From Gemmatimonadota bacterium (GTDB lineage Bacteria > JAAXHH01), in contig JAPOOT010000280.1 of NCBI GenBank assembly GCA_026713285.1, forward strand, positions 1 through 11,485: a DNA stretch of 11,485 bases, given 5' to 3'. The notes under the pieces are model-generated. The model did not search any database, was not told the DNA's origin, and saw only the letters and a program-made list of their open reading frames with translations. The translations under genes were made by a program, and so were the position numbers. Below are positions 1 through 6,475 of this stretch, piece after piece. Every line of letters starts with the position of its first letter. Within the stretch, counting starts at the first letter, position 1.

Positions 1-881
1 AACCCGATTTCCCGCAGGTACTCCAGCGTCCGTTTCGCGATAGGAAAGGGTTTGTCGAACGGCGCGGGGTACATGTCCTGCTCCACGATGGCGTATCCGT
101 CGTAATTGATGCGTTTCAGCAATTCAAGCAAGGCCGGGAAGTCCACCACGCCCGCCGAAGGTTCGCAGAACATGTCCATGGCCACCGCCGCGGCAAAGGG
201 GATGTTCTCTTCGTCCACTTTCCGCTGTTTCTCCGGATCCACGCTCTTGAGATGAAGGTAGGGGATACGGTCGCGGTGTTTATCGAGGAACGCGACCGGA
301 TCGCCCCCGCGATAGGCGTGGTGTCCCACGTCGAAACAGAGCGCCACCCGTCCGGGGTCGGTGTCCGCCAGGAAACGCTCGATCTGCTCCTCGTATTCCA
401 CGTGGGTCTCCGCGTGGGGGTGGAAGACGAGTTGCAGTCCGTATGCATCCCGGGCGAGATCGGCTACGCGATGGGTCGTGTCGACGAGACGCCGCCAGGC
501 TTCGTCGTCCAGGGTCCTGGGCTCGATCAGTTCTCCCGTGAAGAGGTCCGAGTAGGTCCCGTCGATCAGGACCAGGTAGCCGGCGCCGGTGGCGGCCAGC
601 AGTTCACCCGCACCCTCCACCTGCTGCTCCAGTTCGGTCCATCTGCCCGGATCTTCCAGGTTCCCCATGGCGAAAGCGCTGGTCACCCTCAGGTTGCGTC
701 CGTCCAGTTCCCGTTTCAGCCTGTCGATATCTGCGGGCAGGTAGCCGTAGGGGCCCAGTTCGATCCATTCATAGCCGGCTTCGGCCACCTCGTCCATGAA
801 ACGTTGCCACGGGGTCTGCCTTGGGTCGTCCGGAAACCAGACGCCCCACGAGTCCGGGGCACTGCCGATGCGGATGTTCAT
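1..881 (-). CDS. iolE: IolE-like 2-keto-myo-inositol dehydratase (xylose-isomerase-like TIM barrel), 3' end cut by window edge
   Basis: The 293 codons visible run from ATG at 881 to the window edge without a stop. The protein starts MNIRIGSAPDSWGVWFP, a typical opening of the IolE branch of the xylose-isomerase-like TIM-barrel superfamily. Probable metal ligands follow the family Glu-Asp-His-Glu pattern: E162 (after FHPHAETH), D184 (CFDVGHH), H210 (YLHLKS) and E267 (AIVEQD). The last third (HLK, then GVVDFPALLELL, then VEQD, then KRTLEYLREIG) matches the usual C-terminal layout of IolE. Family members are about 300 residues, so only a few residues should be missing. IolE removes water from 2-keto-myo-inositol (scyllo-inosose) to give the trihydroxycyclohexane-dione that IolD cleaves. 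The gene sits 11 bp after iolD, which supports that pairing. The exact substrate could be another keto-cyclitol; the fold and family are much surer than the specificity. Confidence 0.82.
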   Translation of the reverse strand, partial: MNIRIGSAPDSWGVWFPDDPRQTPWQRFMDEVAEAGYEWIELGPYGYLPADIDRLKRELDGRNLRVTSAFAMGNLEDPGRWTELEQQVEGAGELLAATGAGYLVLIDGTYSDLFTGELIEPRTLDDEAWRRLVDTTHRVADLARDAYGLQLVFHPHAETHVEYEEQIERFLADTDPGRVALCFDVGHHAYRGGDPVAFLDKHRDRIPYLHLKSVDPEKQRKVDEENIPFAAAVAMDMFCEPSAGVVDFPALLELLKRINYDGYAIVEQDMYPAPFDKPFPIAKRTLEYLREIG

Positions 882-887
882 GGGTGG

Positions 888-893
888 CTCCTT
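888..893 (-). promoter_or_regulatory. Shine-Dalgarno site of the iolE-like gene
   Basis: AAGGAG on the minus strand lies 6 bases before the ATG at 881 and overlaps the final A of the TAA stop of iolD. It fixes the start of the iolE-like gene and suggests that iolD and iolE are translated from one message. Confidence 0.75.
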
Positions 894-2782
894 TAGTAAT
901 GAAACCGCTGGCTCGTGCGCCGTTCGGCCTCGTAACCCTCGCGCAGCTTCCGCGTCATGGGATCGTTGGTCGCCTCGGCGGACGCGATGTCCCACCAGAC
1001 GTCTGAGGGCGGCAGGTAGCGGTGTTTCTCGGTCTCGCACACGATCACGCAGGCCCGCGTTTCCGAACGGGCCTCACGGAGGGCCTGTCGCAGCGCGTCC
1101 GGTGACTTCACGTGCCATGCCCGCGCGCCGAAACTCTCGGCATTGGCCGCGAAATCGATCTTGAGGTATGCCCCTTCCAGGCGGTCCGAATCGGTGTCTC
1201 GTCCCCGGAACTCGTTGCCGAACGACCGGCCCGCCCGGGCCATCTGCAGCGCACGGATGATCTGGTAACCGTGGTTCTCCGAGATGACGACGGTCACCTT
1301 GAGACCTTCCTGCATGGCGGTCATCAGTTCGGTTGGGTTCATCAGGTAGGTCCCGTCGCCGATGTAGACGTAGACCTCGTCGTGTTTCCCGGCCATGCGG
1401 GTACCCAGTCCGGCGGGAAGTTCCCAGCCCATGCAAGAGAAACCGAACTCCAGATAGCAGGCCGCGCCGCCCGTCACGTCCCAGAGCCGGTGCAGGTCGC
1501 CCGGCGGGCTGCCCGCCGCTGCTATGACGCAATCACCGTCCCTGGCTTCCTCGTTGAGCGTCCGGATGAGCCGGGCCTGGCTCATGGCCTCTCCGGGATG
1601 GTCGACGTATACTTCTTCCTGCAGGGACCGGCTGTGCGCATCCAGGCGGCGTCGAACTTCGGTCAGGTACGCCTCATCGGGACGGATGCCGGCCTTTCCG
1701 GCGGCTTCTGTCAGCGCGCGCAGCGCTTCCCGGGCGTCGGCCGTCACCGGCAGGGCCCCTTGCTTGAAGGCGTCGTGTCCGGCCACGTTGATTCCGATGA
1801 ATCGCACGTCGGGATGGGAAAAGGCCGACTGCGAGCCCGTGGAGAAATCGGTCAATCGCGTCCCCACGGCGATGACCAGGTCGGCCTCCGCGGCGATCCT
1901 TGCGCCCGCCGGCGTGCCGGTCACCCCGAACCCGCCGATGGCCCAGGGCGAGGATTCGCGCATGGCGCCCTTGCCGCCGAAGGTCTCTCCCACGGGAATG
2001 CCGCAGGTCCCGGCGAATTCCGCCAGGGCGTCCCATGCTTCCGAGTAGTGCACGCCGCCGCCCGCGATGATCATGGGCCGCTTCGCCCCTTTGAGCATTT
2101 CGATCGCCTCCGCGATGCGTTCCGAAGTCGGCGGCCTGCGCTCCACGCGCCAGGTGCGCTTTTCGAAGAGGTGGGCCGGGTAGTCGTAGGCGTGGGCCTG
2201 CACGTCCTGCGGCAGCGAGATCGTCACGGCGCCCGTATCGGCCGGATCGGTGAGTACGCGCATGGCTTCCGGAAGGGCGGTAAGCAGTTGTTCGGGCCGG
2301 TTGATCCGGTCGAAGAACCGGCTGACAGGCCGGAAGCAGTCGTTGACGCTGACCTCGGCGGACACCGGGTGCTCGAGTTGCTGCAGGACGGGCCCCTGGT
2401 ACCGGGTGGCGTAGTAGTCTGAAGGCAACAGGAGCACGGGCAGGCGGTTGATCGTGGCCGTCGCCGCGCCGGACAACATGTTGGTCGACCCCGGTCCGAT
2501 GGAAGCCGTACACGCGATCGTGGCCATGCGGTGGTTCACCTTGGCATAGCCCGAGGCAGTGTGCACCATGGACTGCTCGTTGCAGGGCTGATGGTAGGTC
2601 AGATCCTGTCCGTACTCGAAAAGCGCCTGGCCCAGCCCCGCCACGTTCCCATGGCCGAAAATCCCGAAAATCGCAGGGATGAAACGACGCTCCGAGCCGT
2701 CCCGTTCACTGTACTGCACCGAAAGGTATTTGACCACCGCCTGCGCCGTGGTCAGACGGACTTTCTCGTGGGGATATGCCAT
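893..2782 (-). CDS. iolD: IolD-type ThDP-dependent 3D-(3,5/4)-trihydroxycyclohexane-1,2-dione hydrolase
   Basis: This 629-residue protein has the length and layout of IolD (about 640 residues), the thiamine-diphosphate enzyme that opens the cyclohexanedione ring in inositol breakdown to give 5-deoxyglucuronate. The N-terminal ThDP (PYR) domain carries the catalytic glutamate in the IolD-like stretch HQPCNEQSMVHTA (E69). The middle domain (about 220-360) shows PMIIAGGGVHYSEAWDAL and DLVIAVGTRLTDF. The C-terminal ThDP (PP) domain has the cofactor and metal motif starting GDG (475-477) and closing with N503 in ISENHGYQ, as in the GDG-Nx pattern. The start is ATG at 2782 with AAGGAG six bases upstream; the stop is TAA. 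The gene lies 206 bp after an oxidoreductase gene and 11 bp before the iolE-like gene. Acetolactate synthase-like enzymes share the fold, but the NEQSMVHTA and SENHGYQ contexts and the iolE neighbour favour IolD. No break is visible. Confidence 0.93.
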   Translation of the reverse strand: MAYPHEKVRLTTAQAVVKYLSVQYSERDGSERRFIPAIFGIFGHGNVAGLGQALFEYGQDLTYHQPCNEQSMVHTASGYAKVNHRMATIACTASIGPGSTNMLSGAATATINRLPVLLLPSDYYATRYQGPVLQQLEHPVSAEVSVNDCFRPVSRFFDRINRPEQLLTALPEAMRVLTDPADTGAVTISLPQDVQAHAYDYPAHLFEKRTWRVERRPPTSERIAEAIEMLKGAKRPMIIAGGGVHYSEAWDALAEFAGTCGIPVGETFGGKGAMRESSPWAIGGFGVTGTPAGARIAAEADLVIAVGTRLTDFSTGSQSAFSHPDVRFIGINVAGHDAFKQGALPVTADAREALRALTEAAGKAGIRPDEAYLTEVRRRLDAHSRSLQEEVYVDHPGEAMSQARLIRTLNEEARDGDCVIAAAGSPPGDLHRLWDVTGGAACYLEFGFSCMGWELPAGLGTRMAGKHDEVYVYIGDGTYLMNPTELMTAMQEGLKVTVVISENHGYQIIRALQMARAGRSFGNEFRGRDTDSDRLEGAYLKIDFAANAESFGARAWHVKSPDALRQALREARSETRACVIVCETEKHRYLPPSDVWWDIASAEATNDPMTRKLREGYEAERRTSQRFHY

Positions 2783-2788
2783 GGTCTG

Positions 2789-2794
2789 CTCCTT
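2789..2794 (-). promoter_or_regulatory. Shine-Dalgarno site of iolD
   Basis: AAGGAG on the minus strand lies 6 bases before the iolD ATG. It is a near-perfect site and supports the MAYPHEK start. Confidence 0.8.
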
Positions 2795-2810
2795 CGTTTG
2801 AATATCTGAT

Positions 2811-3003
2811 CCCGGTTGATTCGGGACGGCCCCGGTTGATTCGGGACAACCCGCGGCCTGTCTCGATCGATCGACGACCGGACCTGCCGATCAACGTATG
2901 GAACAATCTGTCAACGCCCGGAACTGTCGACCATAGACCTGTCTCGATCAACGGCCGGTTCTAGCGACTAACGCACGGGAACTATCTGTCAACGGCGGGA
3001 ACT
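2811..3003 (-). repeat. Degenerate tandem repeat array of ~20-22 bp units between the oxidoreductase gene and iolD
   Basis: Read on the minus strand, the stretch divides into about ten units of mostly 20-22 bases (range 15-26) with rough consensus AGNTCCNGNCGTTGANNGAN. Unit borders in transcription order are 3003-2984, 2983-2963, 2962-2941, 2940-2926 (short), 2925-2906, 2905-2886, 2885-2860 (long), 2859-2838, 2837-2818 and a partial unit to 2811. Units 3003-2984 and 2925-2906 agree at 18 of 20 bases. A 17-base word, CCCGGTTGATTCGGGAC on the plus strand, is exact at 2811-2827 and 2831-2847 and can form a 4-bp stem, 5 bp where T2810 precedes the first copy. A 12-base perfect palindrome of TCGA units lies at 2863-2874. 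The first unit encodes the last four residues (SSRR) and the TGA of the upstream gene. The array fills nearly the whole intergenic gap; I found no convincing promoter or rho-independent terminator in it. Confidence 0.75.
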
Positions 3004-4155
3004 TTCGATCGTTTCCCACCGGTCGGACGACCAGGAGCGTTCGATCGCGGATAGCACGCGCGCGACGGCCAGCGCTTCGCAGAAACCGGGTTCGCCCTGC
3101 CTTCCCGCCGCGATGGACTGCAGGAAGTGGAAGGTCTCTATCGCCTTGAGGTCGTCGTATCCCAGTCCCACCGCCGGCCCGGGGTTGAAGTGCGCATGTC
3201 CGGGATAGGCCGGACCGCTCTGCAGCGTGACGAATCCGTCGTGCGGGCCGTCGACGGAATAGAGTTGAAGTTCGTTCATTCGTTCGAAATCCCACCGGAC
3301 CGCGCCTTTCGTGCCGTGGATCTCGATGGCCATCTGGCATTTCACGCCCTGGATCACGCGGCAGACTTCGAAGGTTCCCCGGGCGCCGTTCTCGAATTCC
3401 ACCAGCGCCCCGGCGTAGTCTTCATTGGTAACCGGATCCCGCTTGCCTCCGGTCCCGACGGAGAAATGGGTGCCTTCGCCGGCTGGGGCGACGGGCCGGT
3501 CTTCGATGATCAGCGCCTGCTGGCCGACTATGCGTCTGATGGGCCCCGCGAGCATGTGGGCCATGTCGGCAACGTGGGACATGAGGTCGCCCAGGGCTCC
3601 GCTTCCCGCATGTTCCCGCTGGAACCGCCACGACAGCACGCCGTCCGGATGGCTCGCGTACCCCGCGAAGAACCGGCCGCGGTAATGGGTGATGTCCCCC
3701 AGCTTGCCGTCTTCGACGAGACGCCGCGTATGCTGCACGAGCGGCGCCCACCGGTAGTTGTATCCGACCCAGGTCAGCACGCCGGCATCGGCGGCCGCCC
3801 GGGCAATTTCGTCCGTTTCGCCGGGGGAACGGCCCACGGGCTTCTCGCAGAAGATATGCTTGCCCGCGGCGGAGGCGGCGCGGACCATTTCCAGGTGCAG
3901 GTTATTGGGCGCCGTGATGTTGACCACCGACACCTCGGGGTCTTCGATGACCTCGCGCCAGTCCGTTGTCGTGCGCGCGAATCCCAGCATGTCCCTGGCC
4001 TGCCCGCATCGGTTTTCCGTGTCGTCGGCGCAGATGACCAGATCGGGAAGGAGTTCGCTTTCGTGGAATCGCTGCCGGACCTGGCGATAGGCGCGGCCAT
4101 GGACCATGCCCATCCAGCCCATGCCGATAATGCCGATGCCGATGTGCGGGGTCAT
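2989..4155 (-). CDS. Gfo/Idh/MocA-family NAD(P)-dependent oxidoreductase
   Basis: The 388-residue protein has an N-terminal Rossmann fold with GxGxxG (G11, G13, G16 in GIIGMGWMG). It also has the family signature CEKPVGRSPGE (K105, the catalytic lysine in EKP), GYNYRWAP at 131-138, and the C-terminal catalytic pair D190 and H194 in GDLMSHVADMAH. These are the residues expected of an active inositol-, glucose- or other polyol-type dehydrogenase. Its partner substrate in the operon is probably a cyclitol or its keto derivative, but homology at this level does not settle that. The start is ATG at 4155 with a GGAAGAG stretch upstream (4161-4167). It follows the permease gene by 34 bp, which suggests co-transcription. 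Its final codons and stop are made from the first unit of the intergenic repeat, so the C-terminal residues may be poorly conserved. Confidence 0.9.
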   Translation of the reverse strand: MTPHIGIGIIGMGWMGMVHGRAYRQVRQRFHESELLPDLVICADDTENRCGQARDMLGFARTTTDWREVIEDPEVSVVNITAPNNLHLEMVRAASAAGKHIFCEKPVGRSPGETDEIARAAADAGVLTWVGYNYRWAPLVQHTRRLVEDGKLGDITHYRGRFFAGYASHPDGVLSWRFQREHAGSGALGDLMSHVADMAHMLAGPIRRIVGQQALIIEDRPVAPAGEGTHFSVGTGGKRDPVTNEDYAGALVEFENGARGTFEVCRVIQGVKCQMAIEIHGTKGAVRWDFERMNELQLYSVDGPHDGFVTLQSGPAYPGHAHFNPGPAVGLGYDDLKAIETFHFLQSIAAGRQGEPGFCEALAVARVLSAIERSWSSDRWETIESSRR

Positions 4156-4189
4156 GCCTTCTCTTCCGTTCTCCTGATGATGGCCACGG

Positions 4190-5434
4190 TCAGCCCAGGG
4201 TTTGAATCAACTGGTTGACGCCCAGGTAAAGGAACAGGACCAGCGCGAGGATCAGCATCGCGTTCAGCAACCATCCCGTCCTCAGCCTGCCGACCCAGTC
4301 CTTCCGGGAGTTCATGTAGAGCAGGGTTCCGGCCAGGAACGGCATGAACAGCGCGCCGACAACGGTGTATACGATGACCACGGCGACCGGCCTGTCGAAG
4401 AGCAGCAGGACCATGGTCGGAAAGGTCAGAAACAGCAGAAACCCGCGGTAGTAGGGCGAATCGGTGCGGACCATGTCCTCCCGGTCCTCGCTGGACGCGT
4501 TTTTGAACAACGACATGAAATCGGCGAAGAGATAGGGGATGCCCTGCCAGACGCCCAGGACCGACGTGATGACCGCGGCCCAGAATCCCAGGTAGAGGGA
4601 CCACCTTCCGAAAGGTCCCAGCGCCACTTCCAGCCGGTCGGCCATGCCCAGTACAATGTCGAGGCCCACGGCTTCAGGCTGGATCTGGGCGCCCAGGATC
4701 ATAACCGCGACACCGAAAAAACCCGTCAGGATGTAAGCGCCTGCCAGGTCGATGCGGATGCCCTTCACCCATTCGCTTCCGGTTCGCCCGGCTTCGCGGA
4801 TCCAATATCCGTAGCACATGACGGACAGGCTTCCGCCTACGCCGCCGAGGACGCTCAGTACCGCGACCACCGATCCGGACGGCGCGCTGGGCAGCGCGAT
4901 ACCCCGGACGACATCGCCCAGATCGGGACGCAGCGCCCAGGCGCTGATCAGGAAACTCACGAACATCAGGCCGATGAGCACTTTCATGACCTTCAGGAAA
5001 AACCCGAATCTACCCAACCAGACCATGAGGCACGCCGCCAGGGCGTGGATGACGCCCCATTGGGCGACCGAAAGAGACGGAAAAACCGTGTGGCCGGCCA
5101 GGCCGGAAGCCGAAAGCAGTCCGCCTCCAACCAGGAAGGACCAGATGACCAGGTACAGCAGGAAGAAATACTGGACGGGCCTGCCGAGGCGTTCCACCCA
5201 TCCTTCCAGAAGCGTGGTGCCCGTCGCCAACTGCCAGCGGCCGATCCCCTCGTTCAGGGCGAATTTGAGTACGGCGCCGTAGACGATGGCCCACAGGAGC
5301 ACGGTGCCGAATTTCGCCCCGGCGTTGGTTGCCGAGATCATGTCGCCCGCGCCGACCCCGGTGGCCGCCACGGCGATGCCCGGGCCCATCAGCGCAAACA
5401 TCTGGAAGAAGTTCAGTTTCAAGGTGATTTCCAC
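4190..5434 (-). CDS. Nramp-superfamily (LeuT-fold) membrane transporter lacking the metal-site signature
   Basis: A 414-residue integral membrane protein with about 11 hydrophobic segments. The first segment and what follows, MGPGIAVAATGVGAGDMIS then NAGAKFG and LLW, align with the Nramp TM1 region, where metal transporters have DPGNWAT, QAG, FGY and LLW. Here DPGN is replaced by GAGD at 28-31, so the metal-binding Asp is Gly28 and the Asn is Asp31. In TM6 the canonical MPHN is MCYG (206-209): the Met stays, but Pro and His are lost. These changes argue against classical Mn/Fe uptake. The operon position between cyclitol-type enzymes suggests import of the pathway substrate or a related solute, which is inference. 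The start is taken as GTG at 5434 (MEITLKLNFF). No good Shine-Dalgarno is visible, and an ATG at residue 12 is an alternative. It is preceded by a 108-bp repeat-bearing gap and followed 34 bp later by a Gfo/Idh gene. Confidence 0.82.
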   Translation of the reverse strand: MEITLKLNFFQMFALMGPGIAVAATGVGAGDMISATNAGAKFGTVLLWAIVYGAVLKFALNEGIGRWQLATGTTLLEGWVERLGRPVQYFFLLYLVIWSFLVGGGLLSASGLAGHTVFPSLSVAQWGVIHALAACLMVWLGRFGFFLKVMKVLIGLMFVSFLISAWALRPDLGDVVRGIALPSAPSGSVVAVLSVLGGVGGSLSVMCYGYWIREAGRTGSEWVKGIRIDLAGAYILTGFFGVAVMILGAQIQPEAVGLDIVLGMADRLEVALGPFGRWSLYLGFWAAVITSVLGVWQGIPYLFADFMSLFKNASSEDREDMVRTDSPYYRGFLLFLTFPTMVLLLFDRPVAVVIVYTVVGALFMPFLAGTLLYMNSRKDWVGRLRTGWLLNAMLILALVLFLYLGVNQLIQTLG

Positions 5435-5435
5435 A

Positions 5436-5533
5436 TAGAATCAGGTGGGCAGGCGCATCGTAATCAGCTCGGAAGACGCATTGGGATTCAAACCGGAATC
5501 AGGCCGAAAGTCACGCCGGGATCAGGCCGGAAA
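5436..5533 (-). repeat. Degenerate short repeats in the gap between isomerase and permease genes
   Basis: On the plus strand the word ATCAG recurs at 5440, 5463, 5498 and 5521, spaced 23, 35 and 23 bases. The surroundings resemble RATCAGSYCGGRAAG. The best pair, CCGGAATCAGGCCGAAA at 5493-5509 and its partner from 5516, agree at 15 of 17 bases. The unit length is close to that of the array upstream of iolD, but the consensus differs. The repeats occupy most of the 108-bp gap and reach the GTG start of the permease gene. No promoter or terminator is evident. Confidence 0.5.
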
Positions 5534-5542
5534 ACCGTACTC

Positions 5543-6475
5543 TCAGATCCCGTCCTGCATCATTTCGTCCAGGTATCGCTTCCCGGACAGGATCGCGTTG
5601 AAGGGATCGGCCCCCGTGGCCAGCTCGATACTGATATATCCGTCGAATCCGCCGTCCCGCAGGATCCGGAGCGCCCGCCGGTAGTCGATCATGCCCTCGC
5701 CGAGCGGCGCGTTGATGTGCTGTGCGCGGTCTTCTTCCTGGAAGTAGATCCGCTGTATGTTCTTGACGTGCCAGAAGTTGGTGTGCGGCGCCAGCAACCG
5801 GCACACGTCGTCCCATCCGCCCTCGGGTGTCGCGTAGGCGAAGTAGAAATTGCCGAGGTCCGGATTCGCCTTGATCAGTGGATGGCCGACGAGATCGATG
5901 AGCCGCAGCATGCCCCCCGGGGTGTCCACGATGCTGTTCTGGTGCAGTTCCAGCGTCAGTTCGGTGCCTTCCGGCTCGGCCTCCCTGGCCAGCGCTTTCA
6001 ACACCCCGGCGGCTTCCTCGTAGTCTTCATCCCGCGCCCGCAGGCTGCTGCCCACCGGGTCGGCCTGTCCCCGGAGATCCTGTTCGCGCACGCCTACTTC
6101 CCAGGGTTGCGGCGAAATGGACATGTTGACGAGCGGCGCCCCGGCGAGTTGGGCCGCTTTTACCGCCCTTCGCAGCAGGCCCCGGTTCGTCGCGCGGACC
6201 TCTTCCGGGGCCGGCCAGGTGATGATCTTCCGCAGAACGGTCAGCCCGCCGATTTCGAGTCCATGCTCGCGCGCCTCCTCGCCGAGTTCGACCAGGGCCT
6301 CGTCCGGGGCGTCGTAGAAGTTGAACCAGGTCTCGCCCAGGTCGATCCCGTCGAATCCGTGACGGACGAGCCAGTCCCACACGGGTTTGCGCTCGTCGGC
6401 CAGGGGATAGCCTCGCTCTGCGGCTTCGGGTGAACGGTACGGACTGAGCGTCAGGGTACAAAAGACGATTTTCAT
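5543..6475 (-). CDS. Sugar phosphate isomerase/epimerase-type TIM barrel (IolH/IolI/xylose-isomerase-like)
   Basis: The 310-residue protein begins MKIVFCTLTLSPYR and shows the AP-endonuclease-2/xylose-isomerase-like TIM barrel. All four expected metal ligands are visible: E176 (LTLELHQN), D206 (ANPDLGNFYF), H236 (NFWHVKNIQR) and E284 (YISIELATG). Enzymes of this family isomerise or epimerise keto sugars, and in inositol pathways they include IolI (inosose isomerase) and IolH. The operon fits such a role on the product of the adjacent dehydrogenase, but the substrate cannot be read from sequence. The ATG at 6475 overlaps the TGA of the preceding oxidoreductase gene in ATGA (4 bp), a layout for translational coupling; only a distant GGGGA lies upstream. 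The gene ends in TGA at 5543. Confidence 0.88.
   Translation of the reverse strand: MKIVFCTLTLSPYRSPEAAERGYPLADERKPVWDWLVRHGFDGIDLGETWFNFYDAPDEALVELGEEAREHGLEIGGLTVLRKIITWPAPEEVRATNRGLLRRAVKAAQLAGAPLVNMSISPQPWEVGVREQDLRGQADPVGSSLRARDEDYEEAAGVLKALAREAEPEGTELTLELHQNSIVDTPGGMLRLIDLVGHPLIKANPDLGNFYFAYATPEGGWDDVCRLLAPHTNFWHVKNIQRIYFQEEDRAQHINAPLGEGMIDYRRALRILRDGGFDGYISIELATGADPFNAILSGKRYLDEMMQDGI

Noticed and set aside
252..896. A 214-codon open frame on the plus strand opposite the iolE-like gene
   Set aside because: The minus strand codes an intact IolE-like protein with metal ligands and a Shine-Dalgarno site; the plus-strand frame has no family features.
1112..2422. A 436-codon open frame on the plus strand opposite iolD
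   Set aside because: iolD is certain from its motifs. The antisense frame shows only the low-complexity composition of a GC-rich shadow.
2810..2847. Possible rho-independent terminator from the CCCG-loop-CGGG hairpins
   Set aside because: The stems are only 4-5 bp with 7-base loops and no T-run follows on either strand; they are better described as part of the repeat array.
2811..3003. CRISPR array
   Set aside because: Units are contiguous and degenerate with no unique spacers of constant length between identical repeats.
4202..6433. A 743-codon open frame on the plus strand, antisense to the permease and isomerase genes
   Set aside because: It is Gln/Asp/Arg/His-rich with no recognisable domain, and lies opposite two genes with clear families and catalytic residues. 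Open antisense frames are expected in high-GC coding DNA.
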